Positions 21,294 to 32,999 of a DNA stretch of 64,000 bases are shown here, in pieces. Positions within the stretch are counted from its first letter, which is position 1. The number at the start of each line of letters is the position of its first letter. The position numbers and the translations under genes are program-made. The notes beneath the pieces were generated by a model that saw only the letters and a list, made by a program, of their open reading frames with translations, was not told the DNA's origin and made no database searches. This DNA comes from Euborellia annulipes. Lineage: Eukaryota; Arthropoda; Insecta; Dermaptera; Anisolabididae. Location: positions 1 through 64,000 of the forward strand of contig JAKCPI010015815.1 in NCBI GenBank assembly GCA_023213315.1, in the 5' to 3' direction.

Positions 21294-24200
21294 CTGTAGA
21301 TAAAAAAAATCACTCTATATAAATTATTTGGAATTAAAAAAAAATTTAAATTTATATCTATTAAATTTAAACTTGTAATCCTTGGGTTTGACTTGAAAGC
21401 AATACTTTCTCTCTATATATTAACATATTTAGGTAAGAGAAAGTAAAAATCTGGTGTGACTGGACGCACAGCACACAACTTTCTCTACCTTCGGTAATCG
21501 AAAATTGTGTTCTGTTGTGTAAATTGATGTTTTATTTTTATTTGCCGACCTTTCGGTCGCCAATCACTTCATCAGGGCAAATTGGCGTCCGAAACGTCGG
21601 CAAATAAAAATTAAATAAAAGATTTTTTATTTAATCTCCTGGCTGCAAAGTCACTGCGAATTCCTGAGTTGTGTTCTGTGCTTGTCACACCAGATTTGTT
21701 GTGTCGAGATATATTTAGTTTTCAGCGATATACATGTATTAGATTTTTTTTTTTTTTTTTTTTTTTTTGCATCTTAGGTCATATAAGACTTTTACTATAA
21801 CCTTTCTATATTATAATATCTATTGGGGGTCCAGGCATTTCTATTTAAGCCATCTGGTATCCAAATGGCTTAAATAAAATTATCGGACTGCCTGGGGTCC
21901 GAACCCGGGACGTTTGGTATAGGAGGTAGGCACACTATAGAATTCATTTATAAATATGGGAAAATATTTATATTTTGTTATCATGGCAACTATTTCTCCT
22001 ATCTTTCCTATGAAGTACAAGAGTAAAGTGTACTTTTTTTTTTTTTTAAACACTCACTTTTTTTCTCACTCCCACTCCCATACATATTCACACAGTCTTT
22101 TCGGCAACTTAGGCCATTTAAGACTTTGACGATAACCGATAACCACTTTTTTGAATTCAGGGGACCTCAAAACGTGTATATCCAGCAAAATCTCGACATT
22201 GAATTTTTGACATGAACCCAATACTTTCTCTCTATATATATTAACATATATGGAGATAAGAGAAAGTATAAACAAAGTGATATGTTTCAATATAATATTT
22301 ATTTTATAACAATAGTTTTAATTTACCTAATATGTATATTTCATACTATTTTTTACATGATAAGGTAAAAAACAGTATGAAAATTTTCATTTTACAGTTT
22401 TTTTATTTTTCATGTCTGATTGAGCTAAAGCGGTATCCACTAGCATGAAGAGGCATGCGAATTTCTCATCAGGAGGAGGTAATTGATCAGATTCTGGATT
22501 GCTCCGGACCTGAAATTAAAAAATTACCCTATATAAATTATCTGGAACCAAGAATTTGAAATTTATCTTTCTAAATATCTAATGCGCTTATGTCCGTCTG
22601 TTTGGACAACATGGAGTTGGAATTTCGAAACAAATTTTATATGCTCAAAGAGGACCTGTTAGGGCAGTGTTTCTCTGTGTCATGATCAAGCTTCAGTTGT
22701 GTCCCATAAATATTTTTTAATAATTGTCTACTAATAAATTCTAATTTATTTTAAAAGAGAACGACTAAAATTATTAGAAGAGGAATTAAGAGTGAGCCTG
22801 GCAACAATAAGTCCCCGAATAGCCCTCGAGCCTTGGTGTAGTGGTTGGCCTGCTGGCCGTTTGTACCAAGGGTCGCGGGTTCGCATCCCGTCTCAGGCTA
22901 CAAAATTTATTTCAATTGAATTGGATATGAATAAATTGAAATAAATAGGAACGAGGTTTAAATGGCCTCCAATGCCAAAAAAGACCTTGAAATTAAAAAA
23001 AAAGTCCCCGAATTAAAAAAAAACTTTGTTCTCTAAATCAATTCCCACCTATCGCATTAAAAATTTATATTTTTCTTTAAAAATGATAATTTTGTTATGT
23101 ATATATATAGATTATTAACCTTACTTAAAACAAATAAAAAAGTATATTATTTTTTGCTATTTCCAGATACATTTGCAAACTAGAGAACTAGACCTGAATG
23201 AAGTTACGATTTCTCCTATAATGTTTAAAGAAAAGAATTGCAGCTAGATATATTTCTTTTATTAGGCCCAATAGTCTGACGTTTCGGTCTTGGCCAAGAC
23301 CGTGAATTAATAATTCATGTGATTTATTCAAATCTGGAGAAATTAACAATAATGGTGACTTTTTTTTTGGTCCGGCTTTTTTTAATGAAAACAAAAGTGA
23401 TTCTAGATCATCAACAACAAGCCTGAAAATGGTTAAAAAAAAAGTTCGAATCAAGTGTGCCTCAACAATTTTGAAACCAAAATGAGAATATTCATTTAAA
23501 AGCATCTAAAAAATAATTGATTTATGAATTTTAATCAAAATTTTCAAAAGATTTTTGACCCCCCCCCCCCATTTGGAAACCTGAGTAATTTTCATATACT
23601 CTCTTATCTATAAAATTTCATTCAAAATTCCAACAAGAAGTTCGTCAAACCGAGCGTGACAGACAGACAGGCGGACATTCCGCTATTATGGTTAATAAAA
23701 AGAATAAAGAAATCTGTATACAAGATAAATATTTTAAAAAGCTCGCATGGAGTTCAAAATAAAATAGTGCAGCTCTATTACGAAATTAATAACTTAAAGA
23801 CAAATAATATATAGGAATTCAGGAAGTTGGGTTTATTTTAAAACAGGTCTCCCACAAAATCGAATAGCTATTCGAAGAATATTGTTGCAAAAAAAAAAAA
23901 CATTTCATCTTTAATAGCCATGAACCTAGTAAATAGATAAAAATGATTATATTCTTTTAGATGAAATTTAATTAAAAAGTGGTTAAAAATATTATACTGA
24001 TAAGTGTGAAAAAAATATTTTTTTTTTGAATTGACTGTCAATGTGTGTGTGTGTGTGTGCGTGTGTGGACACGATATTTTAAAGATGATGGATGAAATTT
24101 GTTATGTATTTTTTTACAGTAAAATAGCCAGGGTCTAAATGGGCTTCCCAGCCGAAAACATCCCTTAAAAAAAAAAATTTAATATCAAAATTAAAATAAT

Positions 24201-27200
24201 TAATTTGTTTGATGTCAATTAACTTTCGAGTAAATGAGGGGTTGCGAAGTTTCTAGTGGTTTTGTTCTTCAACCAAAGAAAAGGCTCTGGTTTGGATGTA
24301 ATGCAGAATGTTCATGCATGGAGTTCGTTAAAAATCTCTACAAGATATGTGTCATCTGTTTAACTTTATTTGAGAAACGATTCGTTAATAAAAGTCATTC
24401 TCTTGAAATATTCTTATTAAGGTGCGCGTCTCGGGGTGCTAATTTTGGGACTTTCGAGCGGCCACAATTTTGAAGCTATCGACCTCAAATTTTTTTAAAT
24501 TAAAGCTATTTAAAATATCTACAAATAATAGAAGCCCTTTTTTTGATTTTTCGAAAAAAAATTTTTTTTTAGATTAATCGCATTAAATAAAAGATATTTT
24601 AAAAAAAGGAGCTCTATAAGTTGTAGATAATTAAATTAGTAATCATTGTGTTAAAAAATAATTAATTTTTTTGCCTTTAATTAATTAGCTGGAAAGTCTA
24701 GAATGAAATGGAACAAGTTGCGGGTATTCCAATGGGGGAACACTAACGCCATCTCTTGCCGCCTCGAGTCAATCGTGTTTTAACGGTTTTCCGAGACGCG
24801 CACCTTAAGAACAGTCCTTTAACTAAACAAATCATGTCGTAATAAAGTTAGAACAGATACTGATATTTAACTCCATATGTTTAAATGCAATTGTAACGAA
24901 ATCCTGAACATTAGCGCAGAGGAAGAAAGAAGTCTCCCTTTTGATATAAGAGACCTTAGCAATAAATTATATTGGCAACAGATTCTTCTTCTTCTTCTGT
25001 CCTCGCCTTATTTCAGAGATACGGGATCGGCGGATCTAACTTTTTCCCTCTAATCCTATCATGTGTTTTTGCGACCGAGAAGGATAGAAATAGAGGAAGG
25101 AAGGGACAGATATACAAAGTACAGAAGGACTGCATATCCCAGCTCGGGCAGCTCTTGGTCGCCATCCACGTACCCACAAGATGTGGGCGCCTGAGCGTAT
25201 ATTGGCAACAGATTAATTTAAATAAATAAGGACAGGGTTTTATGCAAAAAAAAAAATAAAAAAAAAAAAAAAAAAAAAAAAATACCGTCCAAGATTCAAG
25301 CCCAAGTTGCCATTTAACTTAGGGAGCTCGTTAGAATATGCCATTTGACGAACCTCGGTTTCTGCTCCTACACTCTGTGGATGTTGATGTGCTGCAGCCG
25401 CATGTGAGGCTGCAGGAGACCAATATTCAGCTCCAGGTTGCATAAGAACACCACTGAGGCCTCCGAGACTAAGTGGACCTCCACATTCTGTGCTTGGAAG
25501 GACTTCACATTTCTCGTCTTTCATTTGATGCAAAGTAACCGTCTCTTGACGGCTAACAATGTCACACGGATCAATTTGTTGGTACCGGCCTAACAGTAGG
25601 CCAGCCCATTGGGTATTATTTTGATTTGAGATAGTAGAAGTAGGATTTGAGGTTTCAATTTTTATAATATTGGATTTAGGTGGATCAACTATTACTGATT
25701 GAATAGAGCGTTCTTCTTCACTTATAGAAGAACTTTCATATTCATTAGGACTATCTTCTTCGCTTCTGAAAAAGAGAAATATAATATTATTTTTTTATTT
25801 TATTTCCAAGTCAAATCATCCACCTATGTAACCCACCATCTCAGATTTGTATAAAATTTTTTATTTGTTGCTTTCACCATTATTAAGCATGCAAAATTTT
25901 ATTACAATATTTATAATACTTTTTAATAAAAAAAATCTTAAAGTTGGTTAAAAATGAGCATGAGTAACATATCAAAGCCTCCTAATTGAGGCAACATTCC
26001 TTTAGAAAATAAATCTATATTCAAGATATCAAGATGAAATTTTGGCTTTTAAAGGAAATAAAAACTTTTTAAAATAGAGTAATTTATCATACGTAATATA
26101 ACAAAAAAATTGAATATTTTAAAATTTTTGAAAAAACTTTTTAGGTAAAGTACTACTTCCAGGTGACGTATTTACTCCAAAAGTTGATAGAAATCTACAA
26201 TTTTAGTGTAAGAAGTATATACAATCTAAGAACCTTCCCCCATAGGAGTCCAGAAAGAAGAGGCGAAATATAAATATATTATCTTGAACAATTCGCTCAT
26301 TTTCTATCTATATTTAGAAAATATTAAAAATTAAACAAATTTAATTTTTTTATTTGAAAAATTGTATTATATTTCAGGTAAAATTTGTTTTCGTAATAAT
26401 AAATTAACACAATTAAAACTTCAATTCCATAAGAAAATGGGAATAGATATTAGATAAGTTTATAGAGGAGCAAAGTGTAAGATGGGAGCGAAATTCAAGG
26501 TAGATACAGATAAGAATATATAGTTTTCACTTACCTATACATTACGTTATTATCTTCATGATTAAAATCATGATTATAATCATGATCTCTGGTAGGAGTG
26601 CGTTTGTTGTGATGGATGTGATGTGAATGATGAACTACTCGGGCATTTGATCCGTTTGTCACTTTCTTTCCTCGACGTGATATGGTATAATGTTGAGGAT
26701 CATGTCCCTCACGACGTATCATTTCGGGCAATATACGTCGCCGTGCATTTATGAACCAATTGCAAACCTTTAAGAAAAAAAAACAGGAAATATAAGTGAA
26801 AATGTCCCTGGAAAAATATAAATAAAACAACTTGACTTTTGGACCATATTTTTTAAAAGTAAATATTCAACACAAGGATAGTATTCATTTAATAATTTTA
26901 ATAAATATGACTGAGAGACTGATTGTTATAGGGCTTTAATTAGGTCTGTAATTTTAGCATCGTGGGGTTAAAAGTAAACCGGTAGCAATGATCCAAATGT
27001 CACATGCTAGTCTGGACTATTTTTAAAGTTGACCACGTGCATCACTGATGTTCTAGTCACCTAGAAAATATCCAACTTATTCAATCTATTAATAAATATT
27101 TATTTAATTGACTTTTTTTTGACAAGTAATAATTGTAATAGGTTTGTATAATATCAAAATAATCAATACCAATATCTGGGTTTTATACAATATACTTATT

Positions 27201-29140
27201 GTATATTCAATTATTTTATTGTTAATTGCTTTTTTATTTGTGGTTTTTTTCTTTATTAGAAATTTTGTGGTCCTTTATTAAAAATTAAAAAAATTTTTTT
27301 GAAATAAAAAAAACGTAAAATTTATTTTAGAACGCTAGAGTATTAAAGGTTGTGGAAAAATTTTTGCAAGTAAAAAATAGTGATCTGAATAGTCAAATAG
27401 AATAGAGCTAGACAAAAAAAAATTATATCAAGTAATATTATTTTCCAGACAAATATTTAGATCATATTTTATTGAAAATCAAATAAATTGCATAATATAG
27501 GACTCAAAACATATTTATTTTGGTACTAAATAGATTCAGGTTGATTCATTGAAATTTTTGTTCATTCATCAAGATAAAGACTAATTCCAGTCATTAGCTG
27601 CTCCTCCTCCTCCTGAATATATATTTCTAGTTAGGTAGCCTGCTAGCTTTTTCTATTTTTATTTCGGCCCAGGCTCCTCTTTCCGTCAACATAATCTATT
27701 GTACGGGGACCTCGTATTATCGGCATATAAGAAATATCTCAATGAAAAAAAGAGAAGGTAAATAATTTTGGTGAGAGGCTGAGGGAATCTCTCCAATCCC
27801 TTTCTGCTCAAAGACACTTTTTTTCGAGCGCCATTCATGAACGAAAGTTCAAATTATAAATATTGTCATACTAACAGATAAGTAAAAATAGGTCAACACC
27901 ATAATAAATTATTTTTAAACACAATTATCAAATATTAAATAAAAATATACTCGTAACTTCCAGGAATCAAACTCAGAATTCTTGCTTAGTGATGAATCAC
28001 CTGGGATTCTAGATTAGCAAAGGCCTGGAGTTTCCTTTTTTTTTCAATTCATTTTTTTTAGAAATTAAAAAATATGAAAGCGGCATTTTTTAAATTAAAT
28101 AATTTTTTTATTTCGCGAAAATCTTATATTTACCTTCGGATGTGGGTAAATAATCATTTCTATCGCAAGAATGTCATTTTCAGATCTATTCTCTAAGCAA
28201 AAGCATTAACTTTTAACATCAGTAAACAGCGTGAATTTATTTTAACACTTCCTTGCCTCAAATTGCTATTCTGTAAGCAAAGACTTTAAAGCAAAAACTT
28301 CAACATTTAGTCAATAGTGTTAAAAATTAATGTCATGTGTTTAACGCCGTATTTAATGCATAAAATTGGCGTCTTTAATCTAAAAAGTAAGGTTATGTTT
28401 TTGACAGCTTTGAAATAAAACTGCTGTTAAAACTTTGTTTAGAGAATAGCATTTTTTAACGCTGGTGTGTCAGATAGGCTTACTAGATGGAAAATAACAA
28501 ATCAAGTTAGTAATGCGCATGCGCGAGTGGTGTAAAAACACGAACAATCATAAATGAAGTGTTAACACCTGGTGCTAAAAAATAAAATATAAACGACGCT
28601 GTTAAAACTTTTTTAATGCTGATGTTATTACTTTACTTTTTAACACCCATTTATTGATGTTAAATTTTAACGTCTCTTTTTAGAGAATAAGACCTGATTA
28701 TGAGTTAAAACCTAATTTAAAAGCAGAAATGACACGCAGCAATTTGTAAGTAAAATATAAGTTACCTGTAAAACAGTGAGATTTGCTTCTTGTGAGAGAG
28801 TCATCTTTTCAGCATCACTTGGGTAGGCGTTATAACGATGTTCGTATAACCATCTCTTAAGTATTTTAACAGAATGTTTAGGAAGATTTCCTCGTCGTTT
28901 ACGAATCGTTCCACTTCCATTGCCATTGTTAGTGTGGCGGCTGTCTGAGTTTCGTCCATCAGCATTGTGGTACGAATGATATCCATGATGAGATCCCTTG
29001 GAACGGGGTTCATGATCTCCATCGGATGCGGAATCTTGCTCGTCGGTTGAGCTTGTGGAAGGGAAGCGATCTCGTGCTAAAAACATCAAGATTACAAAAA
29101 TGTCAACTTTACCATCTCTCACTTTTGGGCTGGTGCCCAT
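21171..29140 (-). CDS. TGIF: TGIF-type TALE homeodomain transcription factor with duplicated terminal exons
   Basis: Exon 1 is 28766-29140 (ATG at 29140 directly after an in-frame TAA), exon 2 26535-26767, exon 3 25765 down to 25354 or 25286, then a terminal exon at 22387-22509 or 21171-21293. The homeodomain spans exons 1-2: [33 protein letters not shown] (the TALE three-residue loop is inside this), then [16 protein letters not shown], followed by the TGIF-type tail [10 protein letters not shown]. His-rich and acidic-Ser regions follow. TGIF proteins are nuclear repressors that bind TGTCA and curb SMAD/retinoid signalling. The terminal exons carry the F..L.MLVDTA motif typical of TGIF C-termini. 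The donor of exon 3 is uncertain: GAG|GTTCGT at 25354 gives the phase the terminal exons need, while the next GT, at 25286, gives a different phase and abuts a poly-T run. Confidence 0.88.
21516..21668. mobile_element. Penelope-like terminal repeat fragment, 153 bp, with 11-bp target duplication
   Basis: TTGTGTTCTGT stands at 21505-21515 and again at 21669-21679; without the insert the R1 sequence is continuous. The minus strand has CTGATGA (21569-21575) and GAAAG; the plus strand has CGAAACGTC. TCCTGGCTGC lies near the right end. Stem II is weak. Confidence 0.7.
21737..21937 (-). mobile_element. tRNA-derived SINE family A, truncated
   Basis: Poly-T start (poly-A of the minus strand), body GGGGTCCAGGCAT, and box B complement GGGTCCGAACCC. 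Nested in R1 copy 4. Confidence 0.7.
22033..22140 (-). mobile_element. SINE family A, 3' part
   Basis: Poly-T, TTTTTCTCACTC, then CACAGTCTTTTCGGCAACTT, the tail block of SINE A. The 5' half is absent. Confidence 0.6.
22387..22509 (-). CDS. TGIF-like terminal exon, copy A
   Basis: Acceptor TTTCAG precedes GTCCGG. The reading frame gives [20 protein letters not shown], then [13 protein letters not shown] and a Lys-rich end, with TGA at 22387-22389: 41 codons including stop. It matches copy B at 21171-21293 over most of its length. The C-terminal LVD.A motif is shared with TGIF proteins. Confidence 0.7.
   Translation of the reverse strand, partial: VRSNPESDQLPPPDEKFACLFMLVDTALAQSDMKNKKTVK
22821..23002 (+). 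mobile_element. tRNA-derived SINE family B, full-length-looking
   Basis: Box A TGGTGTAGTGGTTGG, box B GGGTTCGCATCCC, body ending AAGACCTTGAAATT and a short A tail. The 11-bp duplication AGTCCCCGAAT flanks it at 22810-22820 and 23003-23013. It lies in the last intron of the TGIF-like gene. Confidence 0.88.
23190..23320 (-). mobile_element. Penelope-like remnant with stem II/GAAACGTC of a hammerhead
   Basis: Minus strand: perfect stem GGTCTTGGCCAAGACC (23286-23301) followed by GAAACGTC (23278-23285). The CTGANGA half of the core is missing. Confidence 0.45.
23590..23700. repeat. GAGCGTGACAGACAGAC-type repeat fragment
   Basis: TTCAAAATTCCAAC, AGAAGTTCGTCAAAC and GAGCGTGACAGACAGACAGG; the same order recurs at 35690-35790. 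Confidence 0.55.
24420..24805. mobile_element. Non-autonomous DNA element, 386 bp, TA-flanked
   Basis: Inverted ends AGGTGCGCGTCTCGG, with TA on both sides (24418-24419 and 24806-24807). A related, truncated copy is at 48373-48565 (GCGGCCACAATTTTGAAGCT block). No coding sequence. Confidence 0.75.
24985..25197. other. GC-richer insert between 17-bp direct repeats
   Basis: TATATTGGCAACAGATT occurs at 24968-24984 and 25198-25214. The 213 bp between them are much less AT-rich than the flanks and have open frames on both strands, none recognised. It may be a retro-inserted fragment, or a conserved part of the TGIF-like gene. Confidence 0.35.
28187..28689. mobile_element. Inverted-repeat element in TGIF intron 1
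   Basis: TATTCTCTAA at the left and TTAGAGAATA at the right. Several internal copies of variants of TTCTCTAAGCAAAAGC and TTTAACAGC occur in both orientations. Contains a GCGCATGCGC palindrome near 28514. Confidence 0.5.
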
Positions 29141-30860
29141 TTAAACTAATAACTATGTTAAAATTAAAGAAATAAAAAAAAATAGTAAAGGCTTAGATGA
29201 TATGAAAAAAATCCTTAAAATAAATAATTATCTTGTTCATATATCTATTATATTTATTCAAAATGTCAATATAATTATCTTTCAAATTTGTTTTTATAAT
29301 GAATAAAATAATACTAAAAACTTTCCTATATAAGAAAAACAAAAAATGTTTAGAGAAAAAATAAGTTCTTTTCTTTAGAATAAAAATTTTAACAGAGGTT
29401 GAAGATCTCTCTAAGAGCTTCAAAAGGAACCTTGCTAGCTCTCTATTTAGTCGAGAAGCTGAACACCTGCTCAGTTGAAAATTAAAAAAAAATGAGCCCT
29501 TCAAATGTATCGATAGAGGACTAAATATTAGTATTTTTTTCTTTCTAGAGTTCCAAGACTCAGAGTGATCTCACGTTAGCAAATTTGACAAGAGTGATAC
29601 TTTGCAAAAAAAAATGAAGAAATATGTGAGGAAGACAATATCGTATCTAAAGGTGAGCTCCCATGTCTGCCTAAAGGACTCTGTAGCCGAAAAGGGTTAA
29701 AAAAAAAATTACTAATGACTGAAAGTAATTTTTTTCTATTTTTTTTCTAAATTATTTAAATCAGTTTTTTTTTTTTTTTAGATATATTATAATAAAGATG
29801 TTATTTATTATCTAAAAACTTCTTTATATGCGATAATCATTTGAGTGAAAATTCTCTGATGGGGTAAGTATAATTAATTAATAAATATAAACAAACAGTT
29901 ACTATGGTAATGAAAATCGTTAGATCGAAGTGAGTGGGAATGAAGACAAAAAACGATTTTTTTTTCATTTGAATCATTCATAAAATGAAACAAATCATAA
30001 ACCCACGTGGAAGCCACGATGCGTTAAGTGCGATCGGCTGTCAAAATCACGCAGTGCTCTATGACTATAATGATACTTTTTTTTTTATAAACAAACAGTT
30101 ATATGTATATTATGAATGATATCGATAATTCAAATTATTTTAATTAATAAACAATATATTACAAAATTATTTAGAAAAAAAGGAAAAAGAGAGTTGCAAA
30201 GGAAACTGACTGATAGGCTTATCTACTGAATTTTTTTTTTCTTTTAAAATTCAATAACCTTAGCAAATAGAATGTTTATTTTGTTAATATTTTAGAAAAG
30301 AGCAGGACAATTTTACAATAAAATGGTCAAAGATTCAAAGATCAATGTTTATTAATTAAATATTTAAAATAATTTTTTTTTATTTTAGAATAATTAAGTA
30401 TTTTTTAGAAAATTGATTGTATGTAAATTACTAAACACGTAAAGTATAAAGCCAATTGATTTAATGTGTTTAACGTTAACTATAAAATAAGTAAAAGATT
30501 TTATTTGCTTCATATAAGCAAGAGGGCGAGGCTGAATTAGCAACCCTCAGGACGACAAATGAATAATTTTACAATAATGGTCAAATAATTAAAAAAGTAT
30601 ATGGCATGGCACCGTGGTCCTAAAGTGGTCATAGTTTGAATATTTTTATTTTTTTACTGTTTTGATAATCGCAGAGAAAAAAAAAATCACTTTACATGGG
30701 GAACAACTTTTACAAGGAAAATCACCCCCAGCTATCAACTAATAATCCCCTCACGCGATTTTATTATATAAAAATAAAAAATCAGTTTTTTCTAGAATAA
30801 AATGGAATAAATTATAAATGAAATAAGATTATGTAATTTAACTAAATGTGATATTTTATT
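29141..30860. other. Upstream region of the TGIF-like gene, no gene seen
   Basis: AT-rich sequence with homopolymer runs. No supported exon or defined repeat was found; the promoter of TGIF should be here or further right, but no core element can be placed. Confidence 0.4.
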
Positions 30861-30867
30861 TTATATT

Positions 30868-31005
30868 CGAGGAGGCTCGTGGCTAATCGGATAAGCTACA
30901 GATTGCGAATCTAGAGTTGCGGGTTCAAATCCCACTTGCCTTGAAAATTTTCAAACATTGCCAATGTCTCCTCCGTCTCTCCGTAATTGGAGTTAATCTC
31001 TGTTT
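30868..31005 (+). mobile_element. tRNA-like SINE family C
   Basis: tRNA-like head with TGGCTAATCGGATAAGC (box A) and GGGTTCAAATCCC (box B), followed by TCAAACATTGCCAATGTCTC. The tail matches the element at 62150-62271. The acceptor stem does not close, so this is not a working tRNA gene. Confidence 0.6.
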
Positions 31006-31015
31006 AGAGAGAATA

Positions 31016-31063
<48 letters not shown>

Positions 31064-31067
31064 ATGG

Positions 31068-31160
31068 TGGTTTAAACTTTCCCGGGAATCAAACCCGGGA
31101 TCTCCAGTTTATCCGGGGAAATAGTCTGCCTCTCCCATCGAATCTCCGGCCAACCATTAT
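31068..31160 (-). repeat. tRNA-like fragment
   Basis: Minus strand has TTCGATGGGAGAGGC and GGGTTTGATTCCCGGG, like box A and box B of a tRNA with a long variable region. It follows a (TA)n tract at 31018-31061. Confidence 0.45.
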
Positions 31161-31863
31161 TTAAATTTATTAAAATTATGTGATTTATTGGAGACTGAGT
31201 AGGTCATGAGAAAAAGAAAATTTATTCAATTGATTAATAATAAAATATATCAGATCTTTGTGGGTGAGAAAAAAATATTTTTTTCTTGAATTTATTCTAT
31301 ATAAAATTTTTTTTCTGACCTTTAAAATTAATATATGCCAATATGTAGTAGTTATAAGTTTACGATTTCTATTAAAGAATACTATAAAAGTAATAAGCTC
31401 TTGATTTGGAGGCTTGACTTTTTATTCAATTAATAATTTAACTAGAGAAGGGAATTTGAGAAAAGAGGGGAGGTCGATCCCCAGAGTGAGGGTATATCGG
31501 ATCCATGAGTTTCAGAGGCTCTTATCCGATGTGGCTGGCATTCATGCAAATGATCAGCCAATGTCCAAGGCTGGCCTGCGCGTGCTTCGAGTGCCATTGG
31601 CGCGCCAGGAAATATCTAGCACTTGGCAGTCAGTAATATTACTGGCGCAAAACTCTTAACAATTATTGAACCGGTGTATGTTAAACCCGATGGTTTTGTG
31701 ACCCCCACTTCCCTGCTTAGGAAATTTGTCGGACTAATAGTGGCTTAAAACAAAATTGATCGAAGGAATTTTATATTGTGTGCGAGTGAAGAATAAAATT
31801 TAGAAATCATAAATTTATTTAAAATAATAAATTTTCCTGTTGACCTTTTTTTTTTTTTTTTAG

Positions 31864-32980
31864 AATGAACGTGGCTCGTATAGAGAAATAGGAAGAGATG
31901 CACAAAATGCACGTAAGCCAGTCAGTCTGTCAAATAATCTTGGTAAGAATGAACTGTCAGATGCAAATGTAATTAGCCAACTGGCCGCGTGACTTGCAAG
32001 GGCTTTCACTGTACTCCCTGCTATTGTAAGTGGTGGGGAGAGGAGATAGCAGTGGATAGAATTAAAATTTATTATGCATAAATTATTTTCTTAGTATATG
32101 TGAATATTGGTTTGGCATATTTGAAAAATAATAATGTGAAAATTGCAATTTCTCATCAGAAAGTATAATTTACTTTTGATTTAGATAATTAAAAGAAATT
32201 CAATTAGAGTTCCAATTATAAGTAAAAATAGAATCAGGACAAAATAATTGACATACTTTAGAGTGAAATAAAAATTGGAAAAATTCTAATCTACATGGGG
32301 TGTCTTGTTAAAATAATTTTTTCGTGGTATTTTCAAAGCATAAAAACGAGACTTGAAAAAATAGAAAAATACGGAAGACGATTTTGAAGAACAAATATTA
32401 TTTGTAAGATAGCTAAATTTTATAATTATTTTATCCCGCCCTTTATAACAATTAGACATTTCGGATACTAATCACATCCTTTGTCGAGACAATTTATTAA
32501 TTCTGGTTTTAGAGTAAATATTATATTAATCAAAAAAATAAAAATTATTTTTTTCAATTAATATTTAACATTCCTTTTTTCTTTTACACTAAACCCAATT
32601 TTTTTTTTATAGATTATTTGGTCAAAATCAACGCAAAATATCAGAGAGAAAATAAAGAGTTCAAAAGAATAGAGGATATACAGTATTATAACCCAGGAAC
32701 AAAACCAATTGAATCGGCAAACCCTTTGAGAGAGAGAAGTGCGTTCTTGGCCAACCCTTCGAAATTATGTATGACTCAAATAGAGTGGTGGGGGAAGCCA
32801 AGAGAGAGAGAGAGAGAGAGAGAAGGGAAAGGGGGAAGAGGTTCATCAACTGAACATCCCCTTCTTTTGCATGGTAAAAACGATTATCATTATGGATCGA
32901 AGCCTCAGGCAAGATTGGTTTTAAAAATAAAATTTGCAAAAGAAAATAATACAATGCAATTTAATAAAATTACATATTAG
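31864..32980 (+). CDS. Candidate pair of coding exons, unknown gene
   Basis: Segment 31864-31942 has a long T-tract acceptor and donor GTAAGAAT, and one frame is open throughout (NERGSYREIGRDAQNARKPV). It ends in phase 1. At 32613, after another T-tract and ATAG, a frame compatible with phase 1 stays open to 32980 (DYLVKINAKYQRENKEFKRI, later an Arg-Glu run made by a GA repeat). Neither part resembles a family I know. The late part contains microsatellite, so chance reading is possible. Confidence 0.25.
31921..31980. promoter_or_regulatory. Cluster of homeodomain-type sites, candidate enhancer
   Basis: Two TGTCA sites (31929-31933, 31955-31959), the octamer ATGCAAAT (31961-31968) and TAATTAG (31970-31976) within 50 bp, about 2.8 kb upstream of the TGIF start. 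TGTCA is the TGIF core. Overlaps a candidate exon. Confidence 0.25.
32453..32495 (-). ncRNA. Degenerate hammerhead-like motif
   Basis: Minus strand: CTCGACA (32482-32488) in place of CTGANGA, stem GGATGT/GTATCC with loop GATTA, then GAAATGTC (32455-32462). Stem II is retained with two G-U pairs, while the core is mutated. Confidence 0.4.
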
Positions 32981-32999
32981 AATGTCAAAATATTTCTAA

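Larger units (their letters stand above)
21401..22272 (-). repeat. R1 interspersed repeat, copy 4, interrupted by nested insertions
   Basis: Inverted R1 with its terminal blocks at 21401-21504 plus 21669-21730, and at 22150-22272. Nested in it are a Penelope-like piece (21516-21668) and SINE-A pieces (21737-21937, 22033-22140). It separates the two TGIF terminal exons. Confidence 0.75.

Noticed and set aside
23188..23505. 105-codon minus-strand frame with protein-like segments
   Set aside because: Its end is the hammerhead stem of a Penelope-like remnant and its start spans a T-tract; no clear exon borders or family.
30868..30941. Functional tRNA gene
   Set aside because: Box A and B are present but the acceptor stem does not close and the sequence continues into a repeat tail shared with 62150-62271.
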